Shown piece after piece: positions 32,531-44,490 of a stretch of 64,000 nt of DNA. The notes beneath the pieces are model-generated. The model did not search any database. It saw nothing but the letters and a program-made list of their open reading frames with translations, and was not told the DNA's origin. The DNA comes from Vibrio marisflavi CECT 7928 (GTDB lineage Bacteria; Pseudomonadota; Gammaproteobacteria; Enterobacterales; Vibrionaceae): the NCBI RefSeq assembly GCF_921294215.1, contig NZ_CAKLDM010000003.1, positions 124,001 to 188,000 of the forward strand, written 5' to 3'. Position numbers and translations under genes: made by a program. The first letter of the stretch is position 1. Each line of letters begins with the position of its first letter.

Positions 32531-32540
32531 TACCTTTATG

Positions 32541-32577
32541 GTGCTGCGAGGTCTTCTCGCAGCACTGTTTTATTTTC
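32541..32577 (+). terminator. Hairpin with T-rich tail after rpsG
   Basis: Perfect ten-base-pair stem GTGCTGCGAG / CTCGCAGCAC with a five-base loop, then TGTTTTATTTT. It could reduce read-through from ribosomal protein genes into fusA. Confidence 0.8.
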
Positions 32578-32673
32578 TATCCGACCTTTTACTGAAATAG
32601 AAAATAGGGTTTATTTATATTTCAGAATCTCTTTTTTGAAACATCAATAGTCCCTACAAAAGAGGATACAATT

Positions 32674-34770
32674 GTGGCTCGTAAAACTCCTATCGAGCGT
32701 TACCGAAATATTGGTATCGTTGCTCACGTAGATGCAGGTAAAACAACCACTAGTGAACGTATTCTGTTCTATACCGGTCTTTCTCACAAAATTGGCGAAG
32801 TTCACGATGGTGCAGCAACCATGGACTGGATGGAGCAAGAGCAAGAGCGTGGTATTACGATCACTTCCGCAGCGACGACCACATTCTGGCGTGGTATGGA
32901 AGCGCAATTCCAAGACCACCGCATCAATATCATCGATACTCCTGGACACGTTGACTTTACTATCGAAGTAGAGCGTTCATTACGTGTACTAGACGGCGCT
33001 GTTGTTGTGTTCTGTGGCTCTTCTGGCGTTGAACCTCAGTCAGAAACAGTATGGCGTCAAGCTGATAAGTACAGCGTTCCACGTATGGTATTTGTCAACA
33101 AGATGGACCGTGCAGGTGCAGACTTTTTACGCGTTGTAGATCAAATTAAAGATCGTCTTGGTGCGAACCCAGTACCAATCCAGTTAAACATTGGTGCAGA
33201 AGATGATTTCAAAGGTGTCATCGACCTTATCAAGATGAAAGCAATTAACTGGAATGAAGCCGATCAAGGCATGACGTTTACATACGAAGACATTCCAGCT
33301 GATATGCAAGACGAGGCTGAGGAATGGCGTACTAATCTTGTAGAAGCTGCAGCTGAAGCAAGCGAAGAGTTGATGGACAAGTACCTTGAAGAAGGTGAGT
33401 TGTCTGAGACCGATATCAAGCTAGGCCTACGTACTCGTACACTGAATAATGAAATTGTACTTGCCACTTGTGGCAGTGCTTTCAAAAACAAAGGTGTACA
33501 AGCTGTTCTTGATGCGGTTATTGAATTCCTGCCTTCACCAATTGATGTTCCAGCGATCAAAGGCATAGACGACAACGAAAAAGAAGTTGAGCGTCACGCC
33601 GATGATAACGAACCGTTTTCTGCTCTTGCATTTAAGATTGCAACGGATCCGTTTGTAGGCACGCTAACATTCATGCGCGTTTACTCGGGTGTTGTTAACT
33701 CTGGTGATACAGCCTATAACTCAGTTAAGCAGAAGCGTGAACGCTTTGGTCGTATTGTACAAATGCACTCCAACAAGCGTGAAGAAGTGAAAGAAATACG
33801 CGCGGGTGATATCGCTGCAGCTATCGGTTTGAAAGAAGTTACGACAGGCGATACGCTATGCGATCAAAACCACAAGGTGATCCTAGAGCGTATGGAATTC
33901 CCAGATCCGGTTATTCAGATCGCTGTTGAACCGCGTACGACTGCGGCTCAAGAAAAAATGGGTATCGCGCTTGGTAAATTGGCGGCTGAAGATCCTTCAT
34001 TCCGTGTTGAAACTGATGATGAAACAGGTCAAACGCTGATCTCAGGAATGGGTGAACTTCACCTAGATATCATCGTTGACCGAATGAAGCGTGAGTTTGG
34101 CGTTGATTGTAATGTAGGTAAGCCTCAAGTTGCTTATCGTGAAACCATACGTGGTACCACGGAAGTTGAAGGCAAGTTTGTTCGTCAGTCTGGTGGTCGT
34201 GGCCAATATGGTCATGTCTGGTTGAAGCTAGAGCCGTCAGAAGTTGGTGAAGGCTTCGTCTTCGTTGATGAGATTGTTGGTGGAACAGTTCCTAAGGAAT
34301 ACATCGGTTCGGTAGCAAAAGGTATCGAAGAGCAAATGAACAATGGTGTTCTAGCTGGTTACCCAGTTTTGGATGTCAAAGCGACTTTGTTTGATGGTTC
34401 TTACCATGATGTCGACTCAAATGAGATGGCGTTTAAAATCGCTGGCTCAATGGCGTTCAGGAAAGGTGCTCTTGAAGCTCAGCCCGTACTTCTTGAACCA
34501 ATGATGAAAGTTGAAGTAACGACTCCTGAAGACTGGATGGGTGATGTTGTTGGCGACCTAAATCGTCGTCGTGGCATGATTGAAGGTATGGATGATGGTC
34601 ATGCTGGCCTGAAAATTATCCGTGCTCAAGTCCCTCTAGCTGAGATGTTCGGCTACGCAACAGACCTACGTTCTGCGACTCAAGGGCGCGCATCGTACTC
34701 TATGGAGTTCTCTGAGTATGCTGAAGTTCCTAAAAACGTTGCAGAAGCAATTATTGCAGAGCGTAGTTAA
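32674..34770 (+). CDS. fusA: Elongation factor G
   Basis: Translational GTPase driving translocation and, with RRF, ribosome recycling. 698 residues. GTPase motifs: AHVDAGKTT (G1), DTPGHVDF (G3) and NKMD (G4). Domain IV and V features include [11 protein letters not shown] and the end of the protein with [20 protein letters not shown]. The start is GTG, with AAGAGGA upstream. It lies between rpsG and tuf as in E. coli. Confidence 0.99.
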   Translation: MARKTPIERYRNIGIVAHVDAGKTTTSERILFYTGLSHKIGEVHDGAATMDWMEQEQERGITITSAATTTFWRGMEAQFQDHRINIIDTPGHVDFTIEVERSLRVLDGAVVVFCGSSGVEPQSETVWRQADKYSVPRMVFVNKMDRAGADFLRVVDQIKDRLGANPVPIQLNIGAEDDFKGVIDLIKMKAINWNEADQGMTFTYEDIPADMQDEAEEWRTNLVEAAAEASEELMDKYLEEGELSETDIKLGLRTRTLNNEIVLATCGSAFKNKGVQAVLDAVIEFLPSPIDVPAIKGIDDNEKEVERHADDNEPFSALAFKIATDPFVGTLTFMRVYSGVVNSGDTAYNSVKQKRERFGRIVQMHSNKREEVKEIRAGDIAAAIGLKEVTTGDTLCDQNHKVILERMEFPDPVIQIAVEPRTTAAQEKMGIALGKLAAEDPSFRVETDDETGQTLISGMGELHLDIIVDRMKREFGVDCNVGKPQVAYRETIRGTTEVEGKFVRQSGGRGQYGHVWLKLEPSEVGEGFVFVDEIVGGTVPKEYIGSVAKGIEEQMNNGVLAGYPVLDVKATLFDGSYHDVDSNEMAFKIAGSMAFRKGALEAQPVLLEPMMKVEVTTPEDWMGDVVGDLNRRRGMIEGMDDGHAGLKIIRAQVPLAEMFGYATDLRSATQGRASYSMEFSEYAEVPKNVAEAIIAERS

Positions 34771-34834
34771 CAATAAATTTTGTGTCAGGAACTAGCATAT
34801 AAATGACTTTTTGCTAGTTCGATGCGCACAAATA

Positions 34835-34863
34835 TTGCGCTGACGAGAGTTGGCGCATAGAAT
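34835..34863 (+). promoter_or_regulatory. Candidate tuf promoter
   Basis: TTGCGC, a 17-base spacer and TAGAAT, 67 bases before the tuf start. The -10 is the same as that of the str promoter; the -35 is weaker. In E. coli tufA also has internal promoters, so partly independent expression is plausible. Confidence 0.6.
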
Positions 34864-34929
34864 AGCAAATTCTGGCGCGCCTCGATCAATTAGGATCGTG
34901 GCGAATCATAACTAGGAAGGAACACGATC

Positions 34930-36114
34930 GTGTCTAAAGAAAAATTTGAACGTACGAAACCGCACGTAAACGTTGGTACTATCGGCCACGTTGACCACGG
35001 TAAAACAACTCTAACTGCTGCAATCTGTACTACTTTGTCAAAAGTATACGGCGGTGAAGCGAAAGACTTCGCATCAATCGATAACGCTCCAGAAGAGCGT
35101 GAGCGCGGTATCACAATCGCAACATCTCACGTAGAGTACGACACTCCAACTCGTCACTACGCACACGTAGACTGCCCAGGACACGCGGATTATGTTAAAA
35201 ACATGATCACAGGTGCTGCGCAAATGGACGGTGGTATCCTAGTTGTTGCTGCGACAGATGGCCCAATGCCACAAACTCGTGAGCACATCCTACTAGGCCG
35301 TCAGGTTGGTATCCCATACATCATCGTATTCATGAACAAATGTGACATGGTTGATGATGAAGAGCTTCTAGAGCTAGTAGAAATGGAAGTTCGTGAACTT
35401 CTATCTGAGTACGAATTCCCAGGTGATGACCTACCAGTAATCCAAGGTTCAGCTCTTGGCGCACTAAACGGCGAGAAGCAATGGGAAGATAAGATCGTTG
35501 AGCTTGCAGAAGCACTAGATTCTTACATCCCAGAGCCAGAGCGTGCAATTGACCAACCATTCCTACTACCGATTGAAGACGTATTCTCAATCCAAGGTCG
35601 TGGTACAGTTGTAACTGGTCGTATTGAGCGCGGTATCCTAACAGTAGGTGACGAAGTAGCAATCGTAGGTATCAAAGAGACTACAACTACTACTTGTACT
35701 GGTGTTGAGATGTTCCGTAAGCTTCTAGACGAAGGTCGTGCGGGTGAGAACGTTGGTGCACTTCTACGTGGTACTAAGCGTGACGAAGTTGAGCGTGGTC
35801 AAGTACTAGCGGCTCCAGGTTCAATCACTCCACACACTAAGTTTGAGTCTGAAGTATACGTACTATCTAAAGATGAAGGTGGCCGTCATACTCCATTCTT
35901 CAAAGGCTACCGTCCACAGTTCTACTTCCGTACAACTGACGTAACAGGTAACATCGAGCTACCTGAAGGCGTAGAAATGGTAATGCCAGGTGACAACATC
36001 CAAATGACAGTAGAGTTGATCGCACCAATCGCGATGGACGAAGGTCTACGTTTCGCAATCCGCGAAGGTGGCCGTACTGTAGGTGCTGGTGTTGTTGCTA
36101 AGATCTTTGACTAA
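34930..36114 (+). CDS. tuf: Elongation factor Tu
   Basis: Carries aminoacyl-tRNA to the ribosome. 394 residues. Motifs [17 protein letters not shown] and NKCD are complete, and the C-terminal beta barrels contain [12 protein letters not shown]. The start is GTG with AAGGAA upstream, giving the N-terminus [16 protein letters not shown]. Codon use is strongly biased, as expected. Only one tuf copy is inside the window. Confidence 0.99.
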   Translation: MSKEKFERTKPHVNVGTIGHVDHGKTTLTAAICTTLSKVYGGEAKDFASIDNAPEERERGITIATSHVEYDTPTRHYAHVDCPGHADYVKNMITGAAQMDGGILVVAATDGPMPQTREHILLGRQVGIPYIIVFMNKCDMVDDEELLELVEMEVRELLSEYEFPGDDLPVIQGSALGALNGEKQWEDKIVELAEALDSYIPEPERAIDQPFLLPIEDVFSIQGRGTVVTGRIERGILTVGDEVAIVGIKETTTTTCTGVEMFRKLLDEGRAGENVGALLRGTKRDEVERGQVLAAPGSITPHTKFESEVYVLSKDEGGRHTPFFKGYRPQFYFRTTDVTGNIELPEGVEMVMPGDNIQMTVELIAPIAMDEGLRFAIREGGRTVGAGVVAKIFD

Positions 36115-36149
36115 TATTTAGTTAAAATCTTTGCGATATTCGCACTGAG

Positions 36150-36178
36150 AAAGGGAAGCGTATGCTTCCCTTTCTTGT
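36150..36178 (+). terminator. tuf terminator
   Basis: Perfect stem AAAGGGAAGC / GCTTCCCTTT with loop GTAT, followed by CTTGT. It ends the str operon. Confidence 0.88.
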
Positions 36179-36252
36179 CTCTACCATTCCAAATTTATAT
36201 CAGCCCACTTCTTATAACAAATCAGTCTAAATAGTCATAACGCTGCAATTGC

Positions 36253-36271
36253 CAATGATAACAATTATCGT
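36253..36271 (+). promoter_or_regulatory. Candidate Fur box before bfd
   Basis: CAATGATAACAATTATCGT resembles the 19-base Fur consensus built from GATAAT hexamers, including a GATAA..TTATC symmetry. It lies 39 bases before bfd, where Fur would block the promoter. Iron-repressed bfd is known in E. coli. Confidence 0.7.
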
Positions 36272-36309
36272 TTATATTATTGGTTGTATTCGATTGACTA
36301 GGATTTACG

Positions 36310-36498
36310 ATGGTTGTTTGTGTTTGCCATGCAATCTCTGATAAAGAGATTAAAAAATTAGTGATAGAACATGGGGTAACGGACATCCGTGGAATCAAGA
36401 AGTGCACAGCGCTGGGCAGTCAGTGCGGTAAGTGTGTAAAACACACTAAAGAAATTCTGACTGACACCACAATAAACAGCCTTAAACAAGCAATATAA
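36310..36498 (+). CDS. bfd: Bacterioferritin-associated ferredoxin
   Basis: Small [2Fe-2S] protein that delivers electrons to bacterioferritin so stored iron can be released. 62 residues with the four cluster cysteines in the order CVC at residues 4-6 and CGKC near 39-42. Precedes bfr by 83 bases, the usual pair. It probably answers to iron through the Fur box upstream. Confidence 0.96.
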   Translation: MVVCVCHAISDKEIKKLVIEHGVTDIRGIKKCTALGSQCGKCVKHTKEILTDTTINSLKQAI

Positions 36499-36581
36499 GA
36501 TCTCGTCACCTAATCGTCTCGTTGACTCACTACTATTTCCTTCTACATTTAAATAAATAACAAGAAAGGAAGAAGTCAGCG

Positions 36582-37058
36582 ATGAAAGGCGATCCAAAAA
36601 TTATTCAACATCTCAACAAAGTTCTAGCCAATGAGCTTATTGCAATTAACCAGTATTTTTTACATGCTCGTATGTATAAGGATTGGGGACTTAAGCATTT
36701 AGCAGACAAAGAGTACCACGAGTCTATTGACGAGATGAAACATGCCGACGAATTGGTTGAGCGCATACTATTCCTAGAAGGTCTGCCAAACCTACAAGAT
36801 CTTGGCAAACTCATGATAGGCGAAGATGCTAAGGAAATGCTCGAATGCGATCTTAAGCTAGAGATGATGGCGATACCCGATCTTCGAGAAGCAATTGCCT
36901 ATGCAGAAGATGTACGTGACTATGTCTCACGGGATTTATTCCAAAAGATTCTTGAAGACGAAGAAGAGCATGTTGATTGGTTAGAAACTCAACTTGGTCT
37001 TATTGAAATGACCGGTATCGAAAACTATCTACAAGCTCAGTTTGTCGATGAAGATTAG
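36582..37058 (+). CDS. bfr: Bacterioferritin
   Basis: Haem-containing 24-subunit iron store with ferroxidase activity. 158 residues. The N-terminus with [18 protein letters not shown] carries a ferroxidase glutamate, the haem ligand Met52 lies in DEMKHAD, and [10 protein letters not shown] supplies the later Glu and His ligands. AGGAAG precedes the ATG. A terminator follows, so bfd-bfr forms its own unit between the str and rpsF operons. Confidence 0.97.
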   Translation: MKGDPKIIQHLNKVLANELIAINQYFLHARMYKDWGLKHLADKEYHESIDEMKHADELVERILFLEGLPNLQDLGKLMIGEDAKEMLECDLKLEMMAIPDLREAIAYAEDVRDYVSRDLFQKILEDEEEHVDWLETQLGLIEMTGIENYLQAQFVDED

Positions 37059-37083
37059 TTTCCTCACAGCTTAATTTTCTCCC

Positions 37084-37121
37084 AAAAGGCCAACACTTAT
37101 TCAGCTATTGGCCTTTTCTAT
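37084..37121 (+). terminator. bfr terminator
   Basis: AAAAGGCCAA / TTGGCCTTTT, perfect ten-base arms around a 14-base loop, followed by CTATTTC. Confidence 0.82.
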
Positions 37122-37150
37122 TTCTATCGCTTTGTATTCCTACATTTCCC

Positions 37151-37179
37151 TTGATCTGGTTGCACTAATTCTGTACTAT
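37151..37179 (+). promoter_or_regulatory. rpsF operon promoter
   Basis: TTGATC, 17-base spacer, TACTAT, 97 bases before rpsF. A good sigma-70 match placed after the bfr terminator. Confidence 0.65.
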
Positions 37180-37275
37180 TCGTCGTCCTTATTCTCGGTC
37201 ACTTTATTTTAGTTCCTTGCTTCCTCTGGACGACCGAGCCATTTGTGGAAGCTGAATAATCCGTAAGGAGCAAAC

Positions 37276-37674
37276 ATGCGTCATTACGAAATCGTATTCA
37301 TGGTGCACCCAGATCAAAGCGAGCAAGTTGCTGGCATGATCGAGCGTTACACTGGTTCTATCACTGAAGCTGGCGGTACTATCCACCGTCTAGAAGACTG
37401 GGGTCGTCGTCAAATGGCTTACCCAATCAACAAGCTTCACAAAGCTCACTACGTTCTAATGAACGTTGAAGCTGACCAAGCTGTTATCGATGAACTAGAA
37501 ACTGCTTTCCGTTTCAACGATGCAGTTCTACGTAACATGGTTATGCGTACTAAAGCTGCTGTAACTGAGCAATCAATCATGCTTAAGCAAAAAGAAGAGC
37601 GTGCTCCTCGTCGCGAAGAGCGTGGTGAGCGTCAAGAGCGTTCTGAAGCTAAGCCAGAAGCAGCTGCTGAGTAA
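37276..37674 (+). CDS. rpsF: 30S ribosomal protein S6
   Basis: Platform protein that binds 16S rRNA together with S18. 132 residues: the fold begins [17 protein letters not shown] and contains [12 protein letters not shown], followed by a Glu/Arg-rich tail that in E. coli is the target of RimK glutamylation. The ATG follows AAGGAG. Confidence 0.98.
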   Translation: MRHYEIVFMVHPDQSEQVAGMIERYTGSITEAGGTIHRLEDWGRRQMAYPINKLHKAHYVLMNVEADQAVIDELETAFRFNDAVLRNMVMRTKAAVTEQSIMLKQKEERAPRREERGERQERSEAKPEAAAE

Positions 37675-37774
37675 TTATCACTCAGATTTAGTACCTGTCT
37701 AAATGGATGTAGGATATTTCCAATAACATCTGTTTTGACGGACAACAATACTCAAATTTAAGATCAGGAGATAG

Positions 37775-38005
<231 letters not shown>

Positions 38006-38038
38006 TCGGCGAGTTTTATTAAGAAAGAGGATTAAACA

Positions 38039-38491
38039 ATGCAAGTTATTCTACTTGATAAAATCGGTAACCTAGGTGGTCTTGGCGATTCTGTGAACGT
38101 TAAGTCTGGTTATGCTCGTAACTTCCTTATCCCTCAAGGTAAAGCAGTTATGGCTACTAAATCTAACCTAGAAATGTTCGAAGCTCGTCGTGCTGAGCTA
38201 GAAGCTAAAGTTGCTGAGCAACTAGCTGCTGCTGAAGCTCGTGCTGAGAAAGTTAACGCTCTAGAAGCAGTTGTTATCGCTTCTAAAGCTGGTGATGAAG
38301 GCAAACTATTCGGTTCTGTTGGTACTCGTGACATCGCTGATGCGATCACAGCTGCTGGCGTTGAAGTTGCTAAAAGCGAAGTTCGTCTACCAGAAGGTGC
38401 TCTACGTACTACTGGCGAATTCGATATCAGCGTACAACTTCACTCAGAAGTATTTGCTACAGTTAACCTACAAGTGGTTGCTGCTGAATAA
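38039..38491 (+). CDS. rplI: 50S ribosomal protein L9
   Basis: Two-domain protein of the L1 stalk base. 150 residues: N-terminal [17 protein letters not shown] is the L9 signature, then a long connecting helix rich in Ala/Glu (about 40-75), then the C-terminal RNA-binding domain. It ends the operon with a strong terminator. Confidence 0.98.
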   Translation: MQVILLDKIGNLGGLGDSVNVKSGYARNFLIPQGKAVMATKSNLEMFEARRAELEAKVAEQLAAAEARAEKVNALEAVVIASKAGDEGKLFGSVGTRDIADAITAAGVEVAKSEVRLPEGALRTTGEFDISVQLHSEVFATVNLQVVAAE

Positions 38492-38509
38492 TATTCGTAT
38501 TCAGTATGT

Positions 38510-38540
38510 AAAAAGCACTGACCTTGGTCAGTGCTTTTTT
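38510..38540. terminator. Terminator between rplI and the DUF481 gene
   Basis: AAAAGCACTGACC / GGTCAGTGCTTTT stem with almost no loop bases and a long T run on the plus strand and A run on the other side, so it probably serves both convergent genes. Confidence 0.9.
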
Positions 38541-38567
38541 TATGGGTGTTTTCTAAGAACATTAGTA

Positions 38568-39368
38568 TTAAAAACTAAAGACTAGGTTAACGCTAAATAC
38601 ACTGTCAGCTTTGGCCAGCCCTTCAGGTACTCTACTGTGATAGTTTCGAGTATGCGCTATTTTTAATGCAATATTTTCTGTGATGTTTTGAGTAGCACTC
38701 AAGCTCGTATCTAGGCTTGTATTACTGCTGCCTGTTACAACGGTTGCGGTTGCTCCTAGCTTCAAGTTTTTTAGTACTTGCCAGCTGGTATTCACTTTGG
38801 TTCGGAATATTGGCTCTTCTACTGTATCTGGAAAGATAATATCGTCAGATCCAATTTCATCTAAATTTGGCTTTTGATACCGGTAGCCGGGACCTGCTTC
38901 GAGTTCTAGTACATAGTCTTCGGTATTATAAACTTGATAACCCATACCGGCAGAAAGCGTATCATCTCTGTAGTAAGCACTGTATCTAGAGTCGACGCCA
39001 TTAAAACTGCCATACAAATAAGACTTAGGTCCCAACTTGTAATCGGTTTGAGCTGCATAGGTAGACTGTCTTTTATCTTCTACACCATCATCATAGTTAA
39101 GATAGTAAGACCAGCTTGCGGTAGAGCGCCAGCGCCCCGAAGTGTACTCACCGCTAAGCTTTGTATTGAGCGCTTTAGAGTTTGTGTTACCAGACCGTTC
39201 TTGATATCCGAACTCGACTCCAGTCTTCCAAGGAGAGGGTATTTCAATTTTCTCGTCTGGTGGTGCAAGTTCATCAGCGTGAACAGTGGGCACAGCTAAA
39301 AGACCCAGACTAAGCAACCAATACTTTGCCAACGACTTATCTGTCCTTATATTAATCAGGTGTAGCAT
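38568..39368 (-). CDS. DUF481 outer-membrane beta-barrel protein
   Basis: Probable outer-membrane protein of about 266 residues. A signal peptide (about 12-31, ending VHAD) is followed by alternating beta strands ending in the aromatic residue typical of barrels (SVNLVFSF at the C-terminus). It begins the mature domain with TGVEFGYQERSGNTNS, matching the YdiY/DUF481 family, sometimes named salt-induced outer membrane protein. The frame opens with TTG at 39398; ATG at 39368 gives the cleaner signal peptide but lacks a clear ribosome site. Confidence 0.83.
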   Translation of the reverse strand: MLHLINIRTDKSLAKYWLLSLGLLAVPTVHADELAPPDEKIEIPSPWKTGVEFGYQERSGNTNSKALNTKLSGEYTSGRWRSTASWSYYLNYDDGVEDKRQSTYAAQTDYKLGPKSYLYGSFNGVDSRYSAYYRDDTLSAGMGYQVYNTEDYVLELEAGPGYRYQKPNLDEIGSDDIIFPDTVEEPIFRTKVNTSWQVLKNLKLGATATVVTGSSNTSLDTSLSATQNITENIALKIAHTRNYHSRVPEGLAKADSVFSVNLVFSF

Positions 39369-39538
39369 GCTAAAGGCATGCGGTTTAAACTTGGTCAAGA
39401 CGACGTTAAATTTAGTACAGTCTATAACCGTTAAAGTTAGCGCAGTTCAACTTCGCATTTCATAAAGTCCATCTAGCTGATTACAAATTCCTGTTTCAAG
39501 CTATAATGGACGGTCACTAAAAGTTATTGAGCAAGGTC

Positions 39539-40948
39539 ATGGCTGAATCCCAACAAGCAAGCAACAAAAAACGCAATGCCGTAGATGCGCAAGTCGACGC
39601 AATAAAGGTTCCACCGCATTCACTTGAAGCCGAGCAATCAGTGATTGGTGGCCTGCTACTTGATAACGAACGTTGGGATACAGTATCAGAGCGTGTTTTA
39701 ACACAAGATTTTTATAGCCGTCCACACCGATTAGTGTTTGATGCGGTTAAAACCATTTTAGAAGAAAGCAATCCACTCGATCTTATCACGTTGTCTGAGT
39801 TTTTAGAGCAACGAGAACAGCTGGAAGACGTGGGAGGCTTTGCTTACCTCGCGGACCTTGCTAAAAACACACCAAGTGCGGCAAATATTAATGCGTATGC
39901 TGATATCGTAGCTGAAAGAGCGCTTGTCCGAAACTTAATTGGTGTGGCCAATGATATTGCTGATGCAGGCTACGATCCTCAAGGGCGAACTTCAGAAGAT
40001 CTTCTCGATCTTGCAGAGAGCAAAGTGTTTGCAATAGCAGAAGAGCGAACCAATGAAAATGAAGGCCCACAAAGTGTCGACAACATCTTGGAAAAAACAC
40101 TTGAGCGTATTGAGCTACTGTATAAATCGCCACAAGATGGCGTAACAGGCGTCGATACAGGCTTTACCGACTTAAACAAGAAGACCGCCGGGTTGCAGGG
40201 GTCGGATTTAGTGATTGTCGCAGCCAGGCCATCGATGGGTAAAACCACTTTTGCAATGAACCTCTGTGAAAATGCGGCGATGTCTCAGGAAAAGCCAGTG
40301 CTGATCTTCTCACTAGAGATGCCTTCAGAACAAATCATGATGAGGATGCTCGCCTCGCTTTCTCGAGTTGACCAAACCAAAATCCGTACAGGTCAGCTCG
40401 ACGATGAGGACTGGGCACGCATTTCTGCCACGATGGGAACATTGATGGAAAAGAAAAACATGTTCATCGACGATAGCTCTGGCTTAACACCTACGGAGGT
40501 ACGTTCTCGTGCAAGGCGTATCGCTCGTGAGCATGGTGGGCTGTCGATGATCATGGTCGACTATTTGCAGCTGATGCGTGTTCCTTCACTTTCTGATAAC
40601 CGTACGCTAGAAATTGCCGAGATATCGCGCTCATTGAAAGCGTTAGCTAAAGAACTTAACGTTCCCGTGGTTGCATTATCACAATTAAACCGTTCTCTCG
40701 AACAACGTGCTGACAAACGTCCAGTAAACTCAGACCTTCGTGAATCCGGTTCGATAGAGCAGGATGCCGACTTGATCATGTTCATTTATCGAGACGAAGT
40801 TTATAACCCCGAAAGCTCCTTAAAAGGGATTGCAGAAATCATTATTGGTAAGCAGCGTAACGGTCCTATTGGCTCTGTGCGTTTGACATTCCAAGGACAC
40901 TTCTCTCGATTCGACAATTATGCCGGCCCTGCGTTTGACGATGAGTAA
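39539..40948 (+). CDS. dnaB: Replicative DNA helicase
   Basis: Hexameric helicase that unwinds the fork 5' to 3'. 469 residues from the ATG at 39539, which has AAGG upstream (a TTG four codons earlier is less likely). The N-terminal primase-interacting domain begins [18 protein letters not shown], a linker follows, and the RecA-like domain has [11 protein letters not shown] (Walker A, about residue 235) and [10 protein letters not shown] (Walker B). No intein is present. The neighbour alr follows within 14 bases. Confidence 0.98.
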   Translation: MAESQQASNKKRNAVDAQVDAIKVPPHSLEAEQSVIGGLLLDNERWDTVSERVLTQDFYSRPHRLVFDAVKTILEESNPLDLITLSEFLEQREQLEDVGGFAYLADLAKNTPSAANINAYADIVAERALVRNLIGVANDIADAGYDPQGRTSEDLLDLAESKVFAIAEERTNENEGPQSVDNILEKTLERIELLYKSPQDGVTGVDTGFTDLNKKTAGLQGSDLVIVAARPSMGKTTFAMNLCENAAMSQEKPVLIFSLEMPSEQIMMRMLASLSRVDQTKIRTGQLDDEDWARISATMGTLMEKKNMFIDDSSGLTPTEVRSRARRIAREHGGLSMIMVDYLQLMRVPSLSDNRTLEIAEISRSLKALAKELNVPVVALSQLNRSLEQRADKRPVNSDLRESGSIEQDADLIMFIYRDEVYNPESSLKGIAEIIIGKQRNGPIGSVRLTFQGHFSRFDNYAGPAFDDE

Positions 40949-40961
40949 TGCAATGAATTAT

Positions 40962-42038
40962 ATGAAAGCTGCTACCGCCACCATTGATTTGAAGGCTCTA
41001 GAATTCAACTTAGAGAAGATAAAGCAGCAGGCTCCAAACAGCAAAGTAATGGCAGTGGTTAAAGCCAATGCTTATGGGCACGGTCTGCGACATATCGCCA
41101 CTCATGCCCGCAGTGCAGATGCATTTGGTGTTGCTCGCATAGAAGAAGCGCTGCAATTACGAGCAAGCGGTGTCGTGCAACCTATCTTATTGCTTGAAGG
41201 ATTTTACTCTCCTACCGATTTGCCCGTACTGGTAACCAACAACATTCAAACCGTGGTTCATTGTGTCGAGCAATTGGAAGCCTTAGAAGAAGCTCAACTT
41301 GAAACGCCAGTGCTGGTTTGGCTAAAAGTGGACAGTGGTATGCACCGTCTTGGTGTACGTCCAGAGCACTACAATGAATTCGTTCAGCGTTTAAATGAGT
41401 GTGATAATGTCGCAAAGCCTCTACGACTTATGAGCCATTTTGGCTGCGCAGATGAGCTGGACAAATCTGTAACGCAAGAGCAAATTGCTTTGTTCTCTGC
41501 TCTCACAAACGAGAGTAACGGAGAAAAATCGCTTGCAGCTTCTGCTGGGTTATTGGCTTGGCAAGAAAGTCACTTTGACTGGGTTCGCCCAGGTATCATT
41601 ATGTATGGCGTTTCTCCTTTTAGTGATAAGACAGCCGTTGATCTTGGCTATAAGCCAGTGATGACCTTGACGTCACACCTTATCGCTGTCAGAACAGTAA
41701 AGGCAGGAGAAAGTGTCGGTTATGGCGCAGTTTGGACCAGCGAACGTGATACCAAAGTTGGGGTAATGGCGATTGGGTATGGTGATGGTTATCCACGAAC
41801 AGCACCTAACGGTACACCAGTATTAGTTAATGGTCGCAAAGCCCCAATTGCTGGGCGCGTATCAATGGACATGCTTACTGTCGACCTTGGCCCTGATTCG
41901 AATGACAAAGTTGGTGATGAAGCGATACTTTGGGGAGCAGCGCTGCCAGCAGAAGAAGTGGCAGAGCATATTGGTACCATCGCTTATGAGCTTGTTACCA
42001 AGCTCACCTCTAGAGTTGAAATGAATTACACATCCTAG
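40962..42038 (+). CDS. alr: Alanine racemase
   Basis: PLP enzyme making D-alanine for peptidoglycan. The PLP lysine lies in [10 protein letters not shown] (near residue 34) and the second catalytic residue, Tyr, in SVGYGAVW (near 255). The start at 40962 ([10 protein letters not shown]) gives 358 residues, the family length; in-frame ATGs at 40941 and 40953 are alternatives. It follows dnaB as in E. coli, with almost no gap, so both are probably co-transcribed. Confidence 0.95.
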   Translation: MKAATATIDLKALEFNLEKIKQQAPNSKVMAVVKANAYGHGLRHIATHARSADAFGVARIEEALQLRASGVVQPILLLEGFYSPTDLPVLVTNNIQTVVHCVEQLEALEEAQLETPVLVWLKVDSGMHRLGVRPEHYNEFVQRLNECDNVAKPLRLMSHFGCADELDKSVTQEQIALFSALTNESNGEKSLAASAGLLAWQESHFDWVRPGIIMYGVSPFSDKTAVDLGYKPVMTLTSHLIAVRTVKAGESVGYGAVWTSERDTKVGVMAIGYGDGYPRTAPNGTPVLVNGRKAPIAGRVSMDMLTVDLGPDSNDKVGDEAILWGAALPAEEVAEHIGTIAYELVTKLTSRVEMNYTS

Positions 42039-42072
42039 ATAGCGGATAATGTTTTACTATCTCAGTGGGCAA

Positions 42073-42492
42073 CTATTCTCCTTGAATAGTTGCCACTATC
42101 TGGCGTTGCCCTGCATGGTTGCGGTGCTCTGCTAAGTAAATACCTTGCCATATTCCTAAAGCTAGCTCGCCATTACTAATCGGTACCGACAGACTACAAC
42201 CTAGCGTTGAACATTTGATATGCGCTGGCATATCGTCAGCTCCCTCATAGGTATGTTGGTAGTACGGAGCATTCTCTGGTACAGACTTGTTGAAATGTGC
42301 TTCCATATCCGATCGGACAGTAGGATCGGCATTTTCATTTATGGTTAAGCTAGCAGAAGTGTGCTGGACAAATAGGTGTAAAATTCCCACAGAAACGTCT
42401 TTTAGCTCTGGAATTTGTTGCTCAATTTCATCTGTGACTAGGTGAAAGCCGCGCCGAAAGGCGGGTAATTGAAACTTTTTCTGAATCCACAT
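42073..42492 (-). CDS. yjbQ: YjbQ/UPF0047 family protein
   Basis: 139 residues with the family pattern [37 protein letters not shown] and [12 protein letters not shown]. Members have been assigned a weak thiamine-phosphate synthase activity; the histidine in QHTSAS and the later HRN are the presumed site. Convergent with alr and divergent from pgi. Function in vivo is uncertain. Confidence 0.92.
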   Translation of the reverse strand: MWIQKKFQLPAFRRGFHLVTDEIEQQIPELKDVSVGILHLFVQHTSASLTINENADPTVRSDMEAHFNKSVPENAPYYQHTYEGADDMPAHIKCSTLGCSLSVPISNGELALGIWQGIYLAEHRNHAGQRQIVATIQGE

Positions 42493-42782
42493 AAGTTTTC
42501 TCGTTGTTCAATAATGGCAAACTAGGATTTACAGCACAATTGTGATGTTATTTCACCCAGCTGTCAGTGTAAAATACCATCACTTACGTGATTTATCTCA
42601 ATTACGCTGCCAAATTCGTCATACATAATTGGTCGGTGAAAATAAATTACAAAGAACAGCTGCGTTTTTTTTCTTAGCGGCACATAATACTGTTTCTCAA
42701 TCTGAAAGCCGGGTCCTCTGTTTAAAGCCTTTTGGCTAGAAACGAGCACGATCAAGCCTACTGTAATACCGGGATAGTTACC

Positions 42783-44435
42783 ATGTTGAAAAATATCAAC
42801 CCAACGCAAACACAAGCGTGGAAAGCATTAACAGCACATTTTGAATCAGCACAAGATATGGATCTTAAGTCTTTGTTTGCTGAAGATAGCCAACGTTTTG
42901 AAAAATTCTCAGCGAACTTTGGTTCTGATATCTTAGTTGACTACTCTAAAAACCTGATCAACGAAGAAACGCTAACGCATCTTTTCAAGCTAGCGAACGA
43001 AACTGAGCTGAAAAGTGCCATTAGTGCAATGTTTAACGGTGAAGCAATCAACCAAACTGAAGGTCGTGCTGTACTGCATACTGCACTGCGTAACCGCAGT
43101 AACAAGCCTGTTATGGTAGATGGCGAAGATGTAATGCCAGCAGTGAATGCAGTTCTAGAAAAGATCCAATCTTTTACTACTCGCGTTATCGAAGGTGATT
43201 GGAAAGGTTACACTGGTAAAGCGATCACTGACATTGTAAATATCGGCATTGGTGGTTCTGATCTAGGCCCTTACATGGTGACTGAAGCATTGGCACCATA
43301 TAAAAACCACCTAAACCTACACTTCGTTTCTAACGTCGATGGCACTCACATCGCTGAAACACTGAAAAAAGTAAACCCAGAAACAACGCTATTCTTAATT
43401 GCTTCTAAGACATTCACCACGCAAGAGACGATGACTAACGCTCACTCTGCTCGTGACTGGTTCCTAGAGTCAGCAAAAGATGAGTCAGAAGTTGCGAAGC
43501 ACTTTGCAGCGCTTTCAACTAACGCTAAATCAGTTGCTGAGTTTGGTATCGACACAAACAACATGTTTGAGTTCTGGGACTGGGTTGGCGGCCGCTACTC
43601 TCTATGGTCTGCAATCGGCCTTTCTATCGCGCTAGCAGTAGGCTATGACAACTTCATTGAGCTTCTAGAAGGTGCTCATGAGATGGATAACCATTTTGTT
43701 GAAACCGATCTTGAAGATAACATTCCAGTCATCTTGGCTTTGATTGGTCTATGGTACAACAACTTCCATGGCGCTGAATCTGAAGCGATCCTACCTTACG
43801 ATCAATACCTACACCGTTTTGCTGCCTACTTCCAACAAGGCAACATGGAATCAAACGGTAAGTATGTTGATCGTAATGGCAATGCTGTGACTTACCAAAC
43901 TGGCCCAATCATTTGGGGTGAGCCAGGTACTAACGGTCAACACGCGTTCTACCAGCTAATCCACCAAGGTACTAAGCTGATCCCTTGTGACTTTATTGCT
44001 CCTGCAATTAGCCATAATCCTCTTGCTGATCATCACCAAAAGCTGATGTCAAACTTCTTTGCTCAAACTGAAGCACTAGCATTTGGTAAGACTGAAGAAA
44101 CAGTAAAAGCCGAATTTGCTAAAGCAGGTAAATCAGAGCAAGAAGTGGCTGATCTTGTACCATTTAAGGTATTTGAAGGAAACCGCCCAACAAACTCTAT
44201 TCTTGTTAAGCAAATTACGCCACGCACGTTAGGTAATCTAATTGCGATGTACGAGCACAAGATTTTTGTTCAAGGTGTTATCTGGAACATCTTCAGCTTT
44301 GACCAATGGGGTGTGGAGCTAGGCAAACAACTTGCTAACCAAATTTTGCCAGAACTTGCTGGTGGTGAAGACATCGCGAGCCACGATAGCTCAACTAACG
44401 GTTTGATTAATGCATTTAAAGCTTACCGCTCTTAA
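42783..44435 (+). CDS. pgi: Glucose-6-phosphate isomerase
   Basis: Interconverts glucose-6-phosphate and fructose-6-phosphate. 550 residues from ATG 42783, one residue more than E. coli Pgi; an upstream in-frame ATG at 42732 would add 17 unlikely residues. Signatures present: [18 protein letters not shown] near 150, the catalytic Glu in GNMESNGK, and [18 protein letters not shown] near 490. Its terminator also faces the CheX gene. Confidence 0.98.
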   Translation: MLKNINPTQTQAWKALTAHFESAQDMDLKSLFAEDSQRFEKFSANFGSDILVDYSKNLINEETLTHLFKLANETELKSAISAMFNGEAINQTEGRAVLHTALRNRSNKPVMVDGEDVMPAVNAVLEKIQSFTTRVIEGDWKGYTGKAITDIVNIGIGGSDLGPYMVTEALAPYKNHLNLHFVSNVDGTHIAETLKKVNPETTLFLIASKTFTTQETMTNAHSARDWFLESAKDESEVAKHFAALSTNAKSVAEFGIDTNNMFEFWDWVGGRYSLWSAIGLSIALAVGYDNFIELLEGAHEMDNHFVETDLEDNIPVILALIGLWYNNFHGAESEAILPYDQYLHRFAAYFQQGNMESNGKYVDRNGNAVTYQTGPIIWGEPGTNGQHAFYQLIHQGTKLIPCDFIAPAISHNPLADHHQKLMSNFFAQTEALAFGKTEETVKAEFAKAGKSEQEVADLVPFKVFEGNRPTNSILVKQITPRTLGNLIAMYEHKIFVQGVIWNIFSFDQWGVELGKQLANQILPELAGGEDIASHDSSTNGLINAFKAYRS

Positions 44436-44449
44436 TTTGCATTCAAACT

Positions 44450-44482
44450 AAAACAGGCCAGCATTTGCTGGCCTGTTTTTTA
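44450..44482. terminator. Bidirectional terminator between pgi and the CheX gene
   Basis: Stem AAAACAGGCCAGC / GCTGGCCTGTTTT, 13 perfect base pairs with loop ATTT and T/A tracts on both sides. Confidence 0.92.
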
Positions 44483-44490
44483 TCTGTTTG

